Below, one piece after another: positions 39,158-46,539 of a DNA stretch of 64,000 nucleotides. Position 1 is the stretch's first letter, and every line of letters begins with the position of its first letter. The translations under genes were made by a program, and so were the position numbers. This DNA comes from Stigmatella aurantiaca DW4/3-1 (GTDB taxonomy: Bacteria > Myxococcota > Myxococcia > Myxococcales > Myxococcaceae), in NCBI RefSeq assembly GCF_000165485.1, contig NC_014623.1, forward strand, positions 9,256,893-9,320,892, read 5' to 3'. Below the pieces are notes generated by a model. The model had not been told where the DNA came from and ran no database searches. It saw only the letters and a program-made list of their open reading frames with translations.

Positions 39158-39182
39158 AACGCGGACCCGTAGAGTCCGTGTT
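39158..39182 (+). promoter_or_regulatory. Rrf2 operator candidate 2
   Basis: A second 25-bp dyad, AACGCGGAC, 7 bp, GTCCGTGTT, one mismatch between arms, ending exactly one base before the Rrf2-type ATG. The centre is 42 bp from that of operator 1, about four DNA turns, so two dimers could bind the same face. Confidence 0.65.
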
Positions 39183-39716
39183 ATGGCTCACCTGACCACG
39201 AGCGTCGAATACGGCATCCACTGCCTCATCTGGCTGGTCGACTCGAACGACACGCCGCTGAGCAGCCGTGACCTGGCCGAGCTCCAGGGCATCTCGCCCA
39301 CCTTCCTGGCCAAGATCTTCCCCAAGCTCGAGAAAGCGGGAATCGTCGCCGCGAGCGAGGGGGTGCGCGGCGGGTACCGGCTCGCCAAGGCCCCAGAGGA
39401 CATCAGCTTCCTGGAGATCGTCGATGCCATCGAGGGAGAGAAGCCGCTCTTCGACTGCCAGCAGATCCGCGGCCGTTGCGCCGTGTTCGAAGGCACCACG
39501 CCCCCCTGGGCCACGGCAGGCGTCTGCGCGGTTCATGCCGTGATGCTGCGCGCGGAGAAGTCGATGCGCGAAACGCTGGCCAAGGAATCGCTCGCCGACG
39601 TCGCGAAGACCTTCCGCCGGAAGTCGCCGCCAGCGTTTTCAAGCGACCTCCAGAACTGGGTCGGCAATCGGGTCCAGGCCCGCGCCTCCCCGCGCAAATC
39701 GCGAACGCCCAAGTAG
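39183..39716 (+). CDS. Rrf2-family transcriptional regulator
   Basis: The 177-residue protein has the Rrf2 winged helix (SSRDLAELQGISPTFLAKIF as recognition region, then GVRGGYRLAK wing) and a central region with three Cys: FDCQQ, GRCAVF and GVCAVH. The first two are six residues apart, unlike the tight spacing of typical Fe-S NsrR/IscR clusters, so cluster binding is possible but unsure. Two dyads overlap its start region, which suggests autorepression. It precedes and is probably cotranscribed with an NDH-2-like flavoprotein, so it likely senses redox state, NO or a similar stress. Confidence 0.9.
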   Translation: MAHLTTSVEYGIHCLIWLVDSNDTPLSSRDLAELQGISPTFLAKIFPKLEKAGIVAASEGVRGGYRLAKAPEDISFLEIVDAIEGEKPLFDCQQIRGRCAVFEGTTPPWATAGVCAVHAVMLRAEKSMRETLAKESLADVAKTFRRKSPPAFSSDLQNWVGNRVQARASPRKSRTPK

Positions 39717-39743
39717 CCGTCAGCCACTCAAACCCCTGAGCTT

Positions 39744-39773
39744 CTTCTCGGCTTCCGCCGGACGGCCGAGAAG
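39744..39773 (+). promoter_or_regulatory. Hairpin between the Rrf2 gene and the flavoprotein gene
   Basis: Perfect 9-bp arms, CTTCTCGGC (39744-39752) and GCCGAGAAG (39765-39773), enclose 12 nt. No T-run follows, so it may be an attenuator or mRNA-stability element rather than a terminator. Confidence 0.5.
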
Positions 39774-39848
39774 CCCACCGTGCACCCGCACGGCGGCACG
39801 ATGCTCCGCGTCCGGCGCCTCAACGACAACCCGACAGAAAGCAAGACC

Positions 39849-41057
39849 ATGACCCAGAAGATCGTCATCGCCGGCTCAGGATTCGCAGGCATGTGGGCGG
39901 CCATCTCCGCCGCCCGCGCCGTGTCGCTGGCAGGAAAAGAGAACGAGGTGGAGATCACCATCGTGTCGCCGTCGCCCCACCTGCACATCCGCCCTCGCCT
40001 TTATGAAACCGTGTTCGAGGAGATGGCACCGGACCTGGCACCGCTGTTCAAGGCGATCGGCGTTCGCCACCTGGCTGGCACGGTCGAGGCGATCCATGCC
40101 GGCTCACATCAAGTCGAAGTGCTCGGAGCGGACGGTCAACGCACGACGTTGCCCTATGACCGGTTCGTGCTGGCGGCCGGCAGCCGCCTGTTCATGCCGA
40201 ATGTGCCGGGCCTCAAGGAACACGCTTTCAACGTCGACCAACTGTCGAGCGCGATGGCGCTCGATGCGCACCTGAAGGCGCTCGCCCACAAGCCGGAGAC
40301 GGCCGCCCGGAACACGGTGGTGGTCGCGGGCGGTGGCTTCACCGGCATCGAGACCGCGACCGAGATGCCGCAGCGGCTGCGCGCCATCTTCGGCCAGGAC
40401 GCGAAGATCCGTGTCGTGGTGGTGGAGCAGGCGCCTGTCATCGGACCCGATCTCGGGCCAGTTCCCCGCCCCATCATTGAAGAGGCCTTGGCGGAGTGCG
40501 GCGTGGAGGTGCGCACTTCCACGGGGGCCACGGCGATCGACGCGAAGGGGGTCACCCTGTCCACCGGGGAGCGGATCGACACCCAGACGGTGGTCTGGAC
40601 CGCCGGTTCGAGAGCCAACCCGCTCGCCGCGCAGATCGAAGGTGAACATGATCGCTTTGGCCGGGTTCACGCCGACCCGTATCTGCGCGCCAAGAGCGTC
40701 AAGGACATCTTCGTCACCGGGGACGTGGCGTTGGCCGCGACCGACGATCAAGGCAATGTGGCCTCGATGTCGTGCCAACACGCGATACGCCTCGGCCGCT
40801 TCGCCGGCCACAACGCCGCCGCGGAGCTGGTCGGTTTGCCGGTCCAGCCGTACCGCCAGCCGAGGTATGTCACGTGCCTTGATCTCGGCGCCTGGGGCGC
40901 GATCTTCACCGAGGGCTGGGATCGCCAGGTGAGGCTGAAACGTGCAGAGGGCAAGGCCACCAAGCGCGAGATCAACACCAAGTGGATCTACCCGCCCCAG
41001 GCGGACCGGGACGCTGCCTTCGCGCTCGCCAATCTGGACGACGCGGTCGTCGCCTGA
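39849..41057 (+). CDS. NDH-2-like FAD-dependent pyridine nucleotide oxidoreductase
   Basis: The 402-residue protein has an N-terminal FAD-binding Rossmann motif (IVIAGSGFAGMWAA, residues 5-18), a second nucleotide-binding motif in VVVAGGGFTGIETA (about residue 160) and the C-terminal FAD contact IFVTGDVA. This is the layout of type II NADH dehydrogenases and related flavoproteins that pass electrons from NAD(P)H to quinone or another acceptor. The C-terminal amphipathic region (about 345-390) could contact the membrane. The start at 39849 is preceded by a weak AGAAAG; upstream codons in frame are not conserved-looking. It follows the Rrf2 gene by 132 nt and shares its strand. Confidence 0.88.
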   Translation: MTQKIVIAGSGFAGMWAAISAARAVSLAGKENEVEITIVSPSPHLHIRPRLYETVFEEMAPDLAPLFKAIGVRHLAGTVEAIHAGSHQVEVLGADGQRTTLPYDRFVLAAGSRLFMPNVPGLKEHAFNVDQLSSAMALDAHLKALAHKPETAARNTVVVAGGGFTGIETATEMPQRLRAIFGQDAKIRVVVVEQAPVIGPDLGPVPRPIIEEALAECGVEVRTSTGATAIDAKGVTLSTGERIDTQTVVWTAGSRANPLAAQIEGEHDRFGRVHADPYLRAKSVKDIFVTGDVALAATDDQGNVASMSCQHAIRLGRFAGHNAAAELVGLPVQPYRQPRYVTCLDLGAWGAIFTEGWDRQVRLKRAEGKATKREINTKWIYPPQADRDAAFALANLDDAVVA

Positions 41058-41107
41058 AGTGAACCCGGAAAGACCCCTGCCTCGGCACCTCCGTGGCGTA
41101 AAGTCCG

Positions 41108-41121
41108 CGTGTGGAGACACG
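41108..41121 (+). promoter_or_regulatory. Ribosome-binding site in a hairpin loop (copy A)
   Basis: CGTGT and ACACG form 5-bp arms with the Shine-Dalgarno GGAG as the four-base loop, ending just before ATG 41123. Present identically in copy B. Confidence 0.4.
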
Positions 41122-41122
41122 G

Positions 41123-42490
41123 ATGAATCCTCCCCCTGAGCCTTCCCGGCTTCCTCCTGGCACCGAGGTGGGCTCCTGGCGCGTGCTGGAACGCATCGGC
41201 CATGGCACCTACGGCACTGTCTATCGCGTCGAGCCTCTCGGCCACATCGGCGCTCAGCCTCTGGCGCTGAAGCTGGCCCTCCACCGGGCCGATCCTCGCT
41301 TCGAGCGGGAGGCGGTACTGCTCTCCCGCCTCGCACACCCCCACGTGCCCAGCCTCCACGGCCAGGGGCTCTGGGCTCACCCCTCGGGCCCCTTCCCCTT
41401 CCTCGTCATGGACTGGGCCGGGGGCATCCCCCTTTACGCCTGGGCGCTTGCTCACAGTCCCTCCTCCCGCCAAGTCCTGTCCGTGCTGGCCCAGGTGGCT
41501 CACGCCCTGGCCGCACTCCATGCCGTGGGGGGCGTTCACCGGGACGTCAAAGGCGACAACATCCTCGTACGGCCCTCGGACTTCCACGCCACGCTGATCG
41601 ACTTCGGCGCGGGCAGCTTTCACGGCGCGCGGCCTCTGACCGAGGAACTGCTTCCTCCAGGCACTCCTCCCTACCGCAGCCCGGAGGCCCTGGAGTTCCG
41701 GTGGCGCTTCTGGTTCCAGCACGGCATGCATTACGCCCCTGCTCCGGCGGACGATGTGTATGCGCTCGGCGTCACCGCCTATCGCCTCCTCACCGGCACC
41801 TATCCCAGCAGCCACCCCAAGCACCCACCCGCCGAGACCTTGGCCACCTTCAGCCCCGAGTTGGCCAAGCTTCTGCGGCGAATGCTCTCCCGGAAGCCCT
41901 CGGCCCGAGGCCTCATGGACGAGGTAGCACGCGCGCTCCAAATCGCAGCGGAGCGGGCGGGGCCTGAAGCGGATCGCTCCATCCTCCGCCGTCCCCAACC
42001 CTCGCCTGGCCCCGCCAGGCACCGGCGTCCACCCGCGCGCTCCTCGGGCTCTCGCAGAACGTGGGTAGGCGTGGCGGTAGGGCTGGGTGCTTCGTTTGCC
42101 CTTCAGGCAGGGTGGGCCGCTTGGCGTCACGCACAAGAGGGGGCGGGGATGGGCTGGGCCTGGCCAGCCCTTGATCCCGCGCGTGAGGACACGGGAAACA
42201 CGGGGCTTGCGAAGGAGGCACTCCCGGACAATGCCGTCCCTCACCCACCCGAATCCGCCTGGGCGCGGATCAGCCTCGAATTTCCGAAGCGACCCCTTCC
42301 CTCTCAGGCTCGGCCACCCTGCAAGAAGCGCGAAGCGGAACTCAACGGAGGGTGCTGGATCCGGCCGGCGGATGCGACGCCTCCCTGTGGGGATCGGTAC
42401 TACGAATGGAAGGGCCTCTGCTACTTCCCGGTCCTCGCGCCTCCTCCTCCCGCGACTTCGGCGCCCTCCTTGAAGCATCCCTCGGAATGA
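41123..42490 (+). CDS. Ser/Thr protein kinase with C-terminal Cys-rich extracytoplasmic tail, copy A
   Basis: The 455-residue protein has a Hanks kinase domain (about residues 15-285) with P-loop GHGTYGTVY, LALKLAL lysine, VHRDVKGDNILV catalytic loop and IDFGAG, so it should phosphorylate Ser/Thr. One membrane helix (about 315-335) follows a basic linker, leaving a Pro-rich stalk and a short tail with four Cys (CKK, GGCW, PPCG, GLCYFP) outside the cytoplasm. ATG 41123 is used because GGAG sits 6 nt upstream; a GTG 12 nt earlier is in frame. It faces the Imm52-like gene, stops 66 bp apart. Copy B at 44.8-46.1 kb is nearly identical outside the tail. Confidence 0.9.
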   Translation: MNPPPEPSRLPPGTEVGSWRVLERIGHGTYGTVYRVEPLGHIGAQPLALKLALHRADPRFEREAVLLSRLAHPHVPSLHGQGLWAHPSGPFPFLVMDWAGGIPLYAWALAHSPSSRQVLSVLAQVAHALAALHAVGGVHRDVKGDNILVRPSDFHATLIDFGAGSFHGARPLTEELLPPGTPPYRSPEALEFRWRFWFQHGMHYAPAPADDVYALGVTAYRLLTGTYPSSHPKHPPAETLATFSPELAKLLRRMLSRKPSARGLMDEVARALQIAAERAGPEADRSILRRPQPSPGPARHRRPPARSSGSRRTWVGVAVGLGASFALQAGWAAWRHAQEGAGMGWAWPALDPAREDTGNTGLAKEALPDNAVPHPPESAWARISLEFPKRPLPSQARPPCKKREAELNGGCWIRPADATPPCGDRYYEWKGLCYFPVLAPPPPATSAPSLKHPSE

Positions 42491-42556
42491 ACGGCGGGAG
42501 AGCGGAAGCCTTCCGCCGCAACCCGTGCTGTCTCCTTCCATGGCCCCTCGCCGCGC

Positions 42557-43276
42557 CTACTTGGAACTCATGGGCTGAAGGGGCCTCAAGAGCCCCGCCC
42601 CTTCCAGCAGCCCATGGACGCGCCCCGCCAGGGCCACATGCTCTGGATTGGAGACGCTGAACCGCTCAGGGGTCAGAACCACGAGCGTCCCCTTGTCCTC
42701 CACCGCCTCAACCCTCACGGGTTCAGGCAGCGGGGGTATCCGACCTCTCTGACGCGAGAAATACGTGACCCATCCCGTAAATGTGCCTGGCCGAGGGCGC
42801 TCGGTCTCCTGAGGACCGGACGCATCGGATGTTGCAATCGCCCACTCAGGTTCCCATGCCAGCGCCAAGGCGCGCACGACTTCGGCCAAAAGAGAAGCAC
42901 TCAGCAACCGCTCCACACTGGCCCCCTGCTTGGGTGGCTTGAGCAAGCAAACAGAGGTTGTCAGCGGCGACGATGAACCGCAGGCCACATTGACGGTTGT
43001 TGTTTCATCTGGCTTCTCGCCTGACCACAGCCAGAAGTGGAAACCGTCACCTATCCGATTCCTCTTTCGCCCGAACATCTTCAGAAACGCGGCGGCATCC
43101 GTGTTGACACTCCGTTGACGCGCCTCCTCAAAGGAGTTCGCTGTTTCATGCCATCGATTCCAGTCTTTGTTGCAGCGGCCCAGAATGCTGAAAAAGCGCT
43201 CCGAGCGCCGGGCGCAATCCTGGGCAGACTCGTGGCGGGCCAACCAATATGCCCCCGCATGATAAGTCTCTCTCAT
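42557..43276 (-). CDS. Imm52-like immunity protein
   Basis: The 239-residue protein starts METYHAGAYW-like (MRETYHAGAYWLARHESAQDCARR), the opening typical of the Imm52 immunity family, which accompanies polymorphic toxin nucleases. It has no signal peptide, so it should stay in the cytoplasm and bind the toxin's nuclease domain. It follows the toxin gene by 14 nt with AAGGA overlapping the toxin stop, so the two are one operon, toxin first. A truncated copy lies at 46.2-46.5 kb. The family call is from memory of the motif and needs a profile search. Confidence 0.75.
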   Translation of the reverse strand: MRETYHAGAYWLARHESAQDCARRSERFFSILGRCNKDWNRWHETANSFEEARQRSVNTDAAAFLKMFGRKRNRIGDGFHFWLWSGEKPDETTTVNVACGSSSPLTTSVCLLKPPKQGASVERLLSASLLAEVVRALALAWEPEWAIATSDASGPQETERPRPGTFTGWVTYFSRQRGRIPPLPEPVRVEAVEDKGTLVVLTPERFSVSNPEHVALAGRVHGLLEGAGLLRPLQPMSSK

Positions 43277-43290
43277 TGGCTGTCTATTCC

Positions 43291-44637
43291 TTATGAACCT
43301 GGGGGGACATGAATGACCTCGATACCGATATCATTGAGGCGAAAGAGCTTGCGGAGAGCTGCCGCGAATCTCTCTTCCGCGACAACCCACCGAACGGGAG
43401 TCCCCTGAGATGCAACCCACTGGCGGCGGGCTTGCTCGATCACGTTATCGGCCCCCTTGAAAAAACCAACAGGGTCCAGATCATCATCGATGAACTTCGC
43501 ATACCCAGGCCCCTTGGCCTCCAGCAAGACCCCATCTCGATACCCATCAAAGTCCGCTTTCTCTCCTCCACCCTTCACCCGGTAAGCCGAACCCTCCGGA
43601 GCTCCTGTCACCTGGGCCTGATACTTCCGGGCACTCGCGGACATGCTCTCGTTCACCTGCACCCATGTTCCGGGGCCTCCTCCGGAAGCTCCTCCCGAGC
43701 CCATGGCCGCCATGGCCACGGCCGTGGGCGCCAACGTGAGCGCAAGCTGTCCCTCCACCACCGCCACCGCACCCACCTGCTCCACCGCCGACAGCCTCAG
43801 CCCTACCTGGCTCGCTGCCAATGCCGCCGCCTCCGGGAAACTCGGCAACAACGGCATCCTCGCCGCCAACCACGTGGCCGTTCCTCCGGTTCCACGGCTC
43901 ACCACCACCGTCACCGCCAGGATGAAGACCCGCGCGCCCTGGGTGCCCAGGCTTTGGCCGAAGCGCTGCCCCGCCCTCTCCAGTTCCGCCACGGTGGCGG
44001 CCACGTCCGTGGCCCTCTTCAATTCCATGCTGGCCTTCAACACCTCCAGGAAGGCGTCCACGCCCAAGTAGGCCATCATCACGGCGGCCACCACCGCCGC
44101 TGTCTTGGTGAACACCGGCTCGGGGGCTGCCGCCAACGCTACCCATGACACCAGTCCAGTGACAACCACGGCGTAGAAGAGCTGCGGGGTCAGCGTCTGC
44201 TTCACTGCTTCAGCGATGCTCCTCTTGAGCGGCCCCAGCGACAGGCCCAGCGCCACCATCAGCCTGTCCTCCTCCGTCCACCTTCCCACGTCCTCCAGCG
44301 AGGACAGGCAGTCTTGATGGGACGCAGACGTCTCGCAGACCCCCCCATCGCTCTTGCGCAGCAGGACATGCCACGGCGTGTCTGCCTCCCCCCCTGCGTG
44401 GGTGGTCCGCACCAGCCACCGAGCTTGCGTCGAGCGGATGGCCAGCGGAGCTTCCAACACCCAGGCTGCCAGCGCGCCCTTGAACTCGTCCTCGTTTATC
44501 CGCACCGCCTTGTTCCAGCTCGGCGGCACGTACTCCCGCGCAGGCCCCTCCCCCGTCTCAAGGCGCACCCTGCGCGAGGTTCCACACCCGCTGGCCACTA
44601 TCAGCAGGATGCCCCACGCGATCCATCGAGCGTTCAC
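43291..44637 (-). CDS. Lipoprotein toxin with C-terminal Tox-REase-5-like nuclease domain
   Basis: GTG 44637 with GGAAGG upstream opens a lipoprotein signal (WGILLIVASGC, lipobox ASGC, Cys about residue 18); the frame back to 45675 is antisense to the kinase and rejected. The 448-residue protein has a variable exported N-domain (two Cys in VCETSASHQDC), a hydrophobic middle with two possible helices (about 160-210), a Gly-rich linker and a C-terminal domain (about 355-448) with DFDGYRDGVLLEAKGPG, a PD-(D/E)xK-type Asp/Glu-x-Lys set, as in Tox-REase-5. It should cut nucleic acid in target cells. The architecture matches SitA-type toxins of myxobacteria; that is inference. Confidence 0.8.
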   Translation of the reverse strand: MNARWIAWGILLIVASGCGTSRRVRLETGEGPAREYVPPSWNKAVRINEDEFKGALAAWVLEAPLAIRSTQARWLVRTTHAGGEADTPWHVLLRKSDGGVCETSASHQDCLSSLEDVGRWTEEDRLMVALGLSLGPLKRSIAEAVKQTLTPQLFYAVVVTGLVSWVALAAAPEPVFTKTAAVVAAVMMAYLGVDAFLEVLKASMELKRATDVAATVAELERAGQRFGQSLGTQGARVFILAVTVVVSRGTGGTATWLAARMPLLPSFPEAAALAASQVGLRLSAVEQVGAVAVVEGQLALTLAPTAVAMAAMGSGGASGGGPGTWVQVNESMSASARKYQAQVTGAPEGSAYRVKGGGEKADFDGYRDGVLLEAKGPGYAKFIDDDLDPVGFFKGADNVIEQARRQWVASQGTPVRWVVAEERFAAALRKLFRLNDIGIEVIHVPPGS

Positions 44638-44760
44638 GAGCACCTTCCTTCCGAGAGTCCTTGCAGCGTCTGAACTCCATCCTCGTTCTTCTGACCAGTC
44701 TCTGGCGAATGATGCGTGGGAAACTCTCAGTTCCTTCCCACCTCCGTGGCGTAAAGTCCG

Positions 44761-44774
44761 CGTGTGGAGACACG
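44761..44774 (+). promoter_or_regulatory. Ribosome-binding site in a hairpin loop (copy B)
   Basis: Same CGTGT, GGAG, ACACG arrangement as in copy A, ending just before ATG 44776. Confidence 0.4.
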
Positions 44775-44775
44775 G

Positions 44776-46143
44776 ATGAATCCTCCCCCTGAGCCTTCCC
44801 GGCTTCCTCCTGGCACCGAGGTGGGCTCCTGGCGCGTGCTGGAACGCATCGGCCATGGCACCTACGGCACTGTCTATCGCGTCGAGCCTCTCGGCCACAT
44901 CGGCGCTCAGCCTCTGGCGCTGAAGCTGGCCCTCCACCGGGCCGATCCTCGCTTCGAGCGGGAGGCGGTACTGCTCTCCCGCCTCGCACACCCCCACGTG
45001 CCCAGCCTCCACGGCCAGGGGCTCTGGGCTCACCCCTCGGGCCCCTTCCCCTTCCTCGTCATGGACTGGGCCGAAGGCATTCCCCTTTACGCCTGGGCCC
45101 TCGCGCACAGTCCCACCTCCCGCCAAGTCCTGGCCGTGCTGGCCCAGGTGGCTCACGCCCTGGCCGCACTTCATGCCGGGGGGGGCGTTCACCGGGACGT
45201 CAAAGGCGACAACATCCTCGTACGGCCCTCGGACTTCCACGCCACGCTGATCGACTTCGGCGCGGGCAGCTTTCACGGCGCGCGGCCTCTGACCGAGGAA
45301 CTGCTTCCTCCAGGCACTCCTCCCTACCGCAGCCCGGAGGCCCTGGAGTTCCGGTGGCGCTTCTGGTTCCAGCACGGCATGCATTACGCCCCCGCCCCGG
45401 CGGACGATGTGTATGCGCTCGGCGTCACCGCCTATCGCCTCCTCACGGGGACCTATCCCAGCAGCCACCCCAAGCACCCACCCGCCGAGACCTTGGCCAC
45501 CTTCAGCCCCGAGTTGGCCAAGCTTCTGCGGCGAATGCTCTCCCGGAAGCCCTCGGCCCGAGGCCTCATGGACGAGGTAGCACGCGCGCTCCAAATCGCA
45601 GCGGAGCGGGCGGGGCCTGAAGCGGATCGCTCCATCCTCCGCCGTCCCCAACCATCGCCCGTCCCAGCCAGGCACCGGCGTTCACCCGCGCGCTCCTCGG
45701 GCTCTCGCAGAACGTGGGTAGGCGTGGCGGTAGGGCTGGGTGCTTCGTTTGCCCTTCAGGCAGGGTGGGCCGCTTGGCGTCACGCACAAGAGGGGGCGGG
45801 GATGGGCTGGGCCTGGCCAGCCCTTGATCCCGCGCGTGGGGACACGGGAAACACGGGGCTTGCGAAGGAGGCACTTCCGGACAATGCCGTCCCTCCTCCA
45901 CCCGAACCCGCCTGGGCGCGGATCAGCCTCGAATTTCCGAAGCGACCCCTTCCCTCTCAGGCTCGGCCACCCTGTAAGAAGAGCGAAATCGAGCTCCTGG
46001 GCGGGTGCTGGGTTCGACCGGAGAAGTCTGCTCCTCCCTGCGGGGAGAGGGCCTATGAATGGAAAGGCCTCTGCTACTTCCCGGTCCTCGCGCCTTCTCC
46101 TCCCGCGACCTCGGCGCCCCCCTTGAAGCATCCCTCGGAATGA
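44776..46143 (+). CDS. Ser/Thr protein kinase, copy B
   Basis: This 455-residue kinase keeps every catalytic motif of copy A (GHGTYGTVY, VHRDVKGDNILV, IDFGAG), the same membrane helix and the same length. It differs mainly in the extracytoplasmic tail, where AELNGGCWIRPADATPPCGD of copy A becomes IELLGGCWVRPEKSAPPCGE, with all four Cys kept. It is divergent from the intact toxin gene, starts 138 bp apart, and faces the truncated immunity copy. The intact frame beside broken neighbours suggests it is still selected or recently copied. Confidence 0.9.
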   Translation: MNPPPEPSRLPPGTEVGSWRVLERIGHGTYGTVYRVEPLGHIGAQPLALKLALHRADPRFEREAVLLSRLAHPHVPSLHGQGLWAHPSGPFPFLVMDWAEGIPLYAWALAHSPTSRQVLAVLAQVAHALAALHAGGGVHRDVKGDNILVRPSDFHATLIDFGAGSFHGARPLTEELLPPGTPPYRSPEALEFRWRFWFQHGMHYAPAPADDVYALGVTAYRLLTGTYPSSHPKHPPAETLATFSPELAKLLRRMLSRKPSARGLMDEVARALQIAAERAGPEADRSILRRPQPSPVPARHRRSPARSSGSRRTWVGVAVGLGASFALQAGWAAWRHAQEGAGMGWAWPALDPARGDTGNTGLAKEALPDNAVPPPPEPAWARISLEFPKRPLPSQARPPCKKSEIELLGGCWVRPEKSAPPCGERAYEWKGLCYFPVLAPSPPATSAPPLKHPSE

Positions 46144-46209
46144 ACGGCGGGAGAGCGGAAGCCTTCCGCCGCAACCCGTGCTGTCTCCTTCCATGGCCCC
46201 TCGCCGCGC

Positions 46210-46512
46210 CTACTTGGAACTCATGGGCTGAAGGGGCCTCAAGAGCCCCGCCCCCTCCAGCAGCGCATGGACGCACCCCGCCAGGGCCACATGCTCTGGA
46301 TTGGAGACGCTGAACCGCTCAGGGGTCAGAACCACGAGCGTCCCCTTGTCCTCCACCGCCTCAACCCTCACGGGTTCAGGCAGCGGGGGAACCTTTCCCC
46401 GCGCGGCAGAGAAGTACATGATCCATCCAGAGAAAGTGCCTGGCCGAGGGCGCTCGGTCTCCTGAGGACTGGACGCGTCGGATGTTGCAATCGCCCACTC
46501 AAAGCTCCTCAC
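46210..46512 (-). pseudogene. Truncated Imm52-like immunity gene (copy B)
   Basis: The 100-codon frame matches the last 95 or so residues of the intact immunity protein (from WAIATSDAS to the identical end LLRPLQPMSSK). About 140 N-terminal residues are gone; the apparent ATG comes from the joined inverted repeat. Residues GWVTYFSRQRGRIPPL of copy A read GWIMYFSAARGKVPPL here, a patch of conservative change. Confidence 0.85.
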
Positions 46513-46529
46513 AAAAATAAGGTTTGAGG
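46503..46529 (+). repeat. Left 27-bp inverted repeat
   Basis: Starts AGCTCCTCACAAAAA and ends AAGGTTTGAGG. It matches the reverse complement of 47681-47707 at 25 of 27 bases. Confidence 0.9.
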
Positions 46530-46539
46530 GGTGGAATCA

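Larger units (their letters stand above)
41086..42848 (+). repeat. Copy A of a 1763-bp direct duplication (kinase plus immunity-gene 3' end)
   Basis: Copy A pairs with 44739-46501 at a constant offset of 3653 bp with no net indels. It begins at CACCTCCGTGGCG just before the kinase gene and ends inside the immunity gene. Confidence 0.92.
44739..46501 (+). repeat. Copy B of the 1763-bp direct duplication
   Basis: Base-for-base register with 41086-42848 at offset 3653. Most differences fall in the kinase tail (about 46000-46050) and in the immunity fragment (about 46389-46433). The copy ends at 46501, one base before an inverted repeat. Confidence 0.92.

Noticed and set aside
43291-45675. A 794-codon version of the toxin gene
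   Set aside because: The extra 346 codons are antisense to the second kinase. A GTG with a good ribosome-binding site and lipoprotein signal at 44637 explains the gene.
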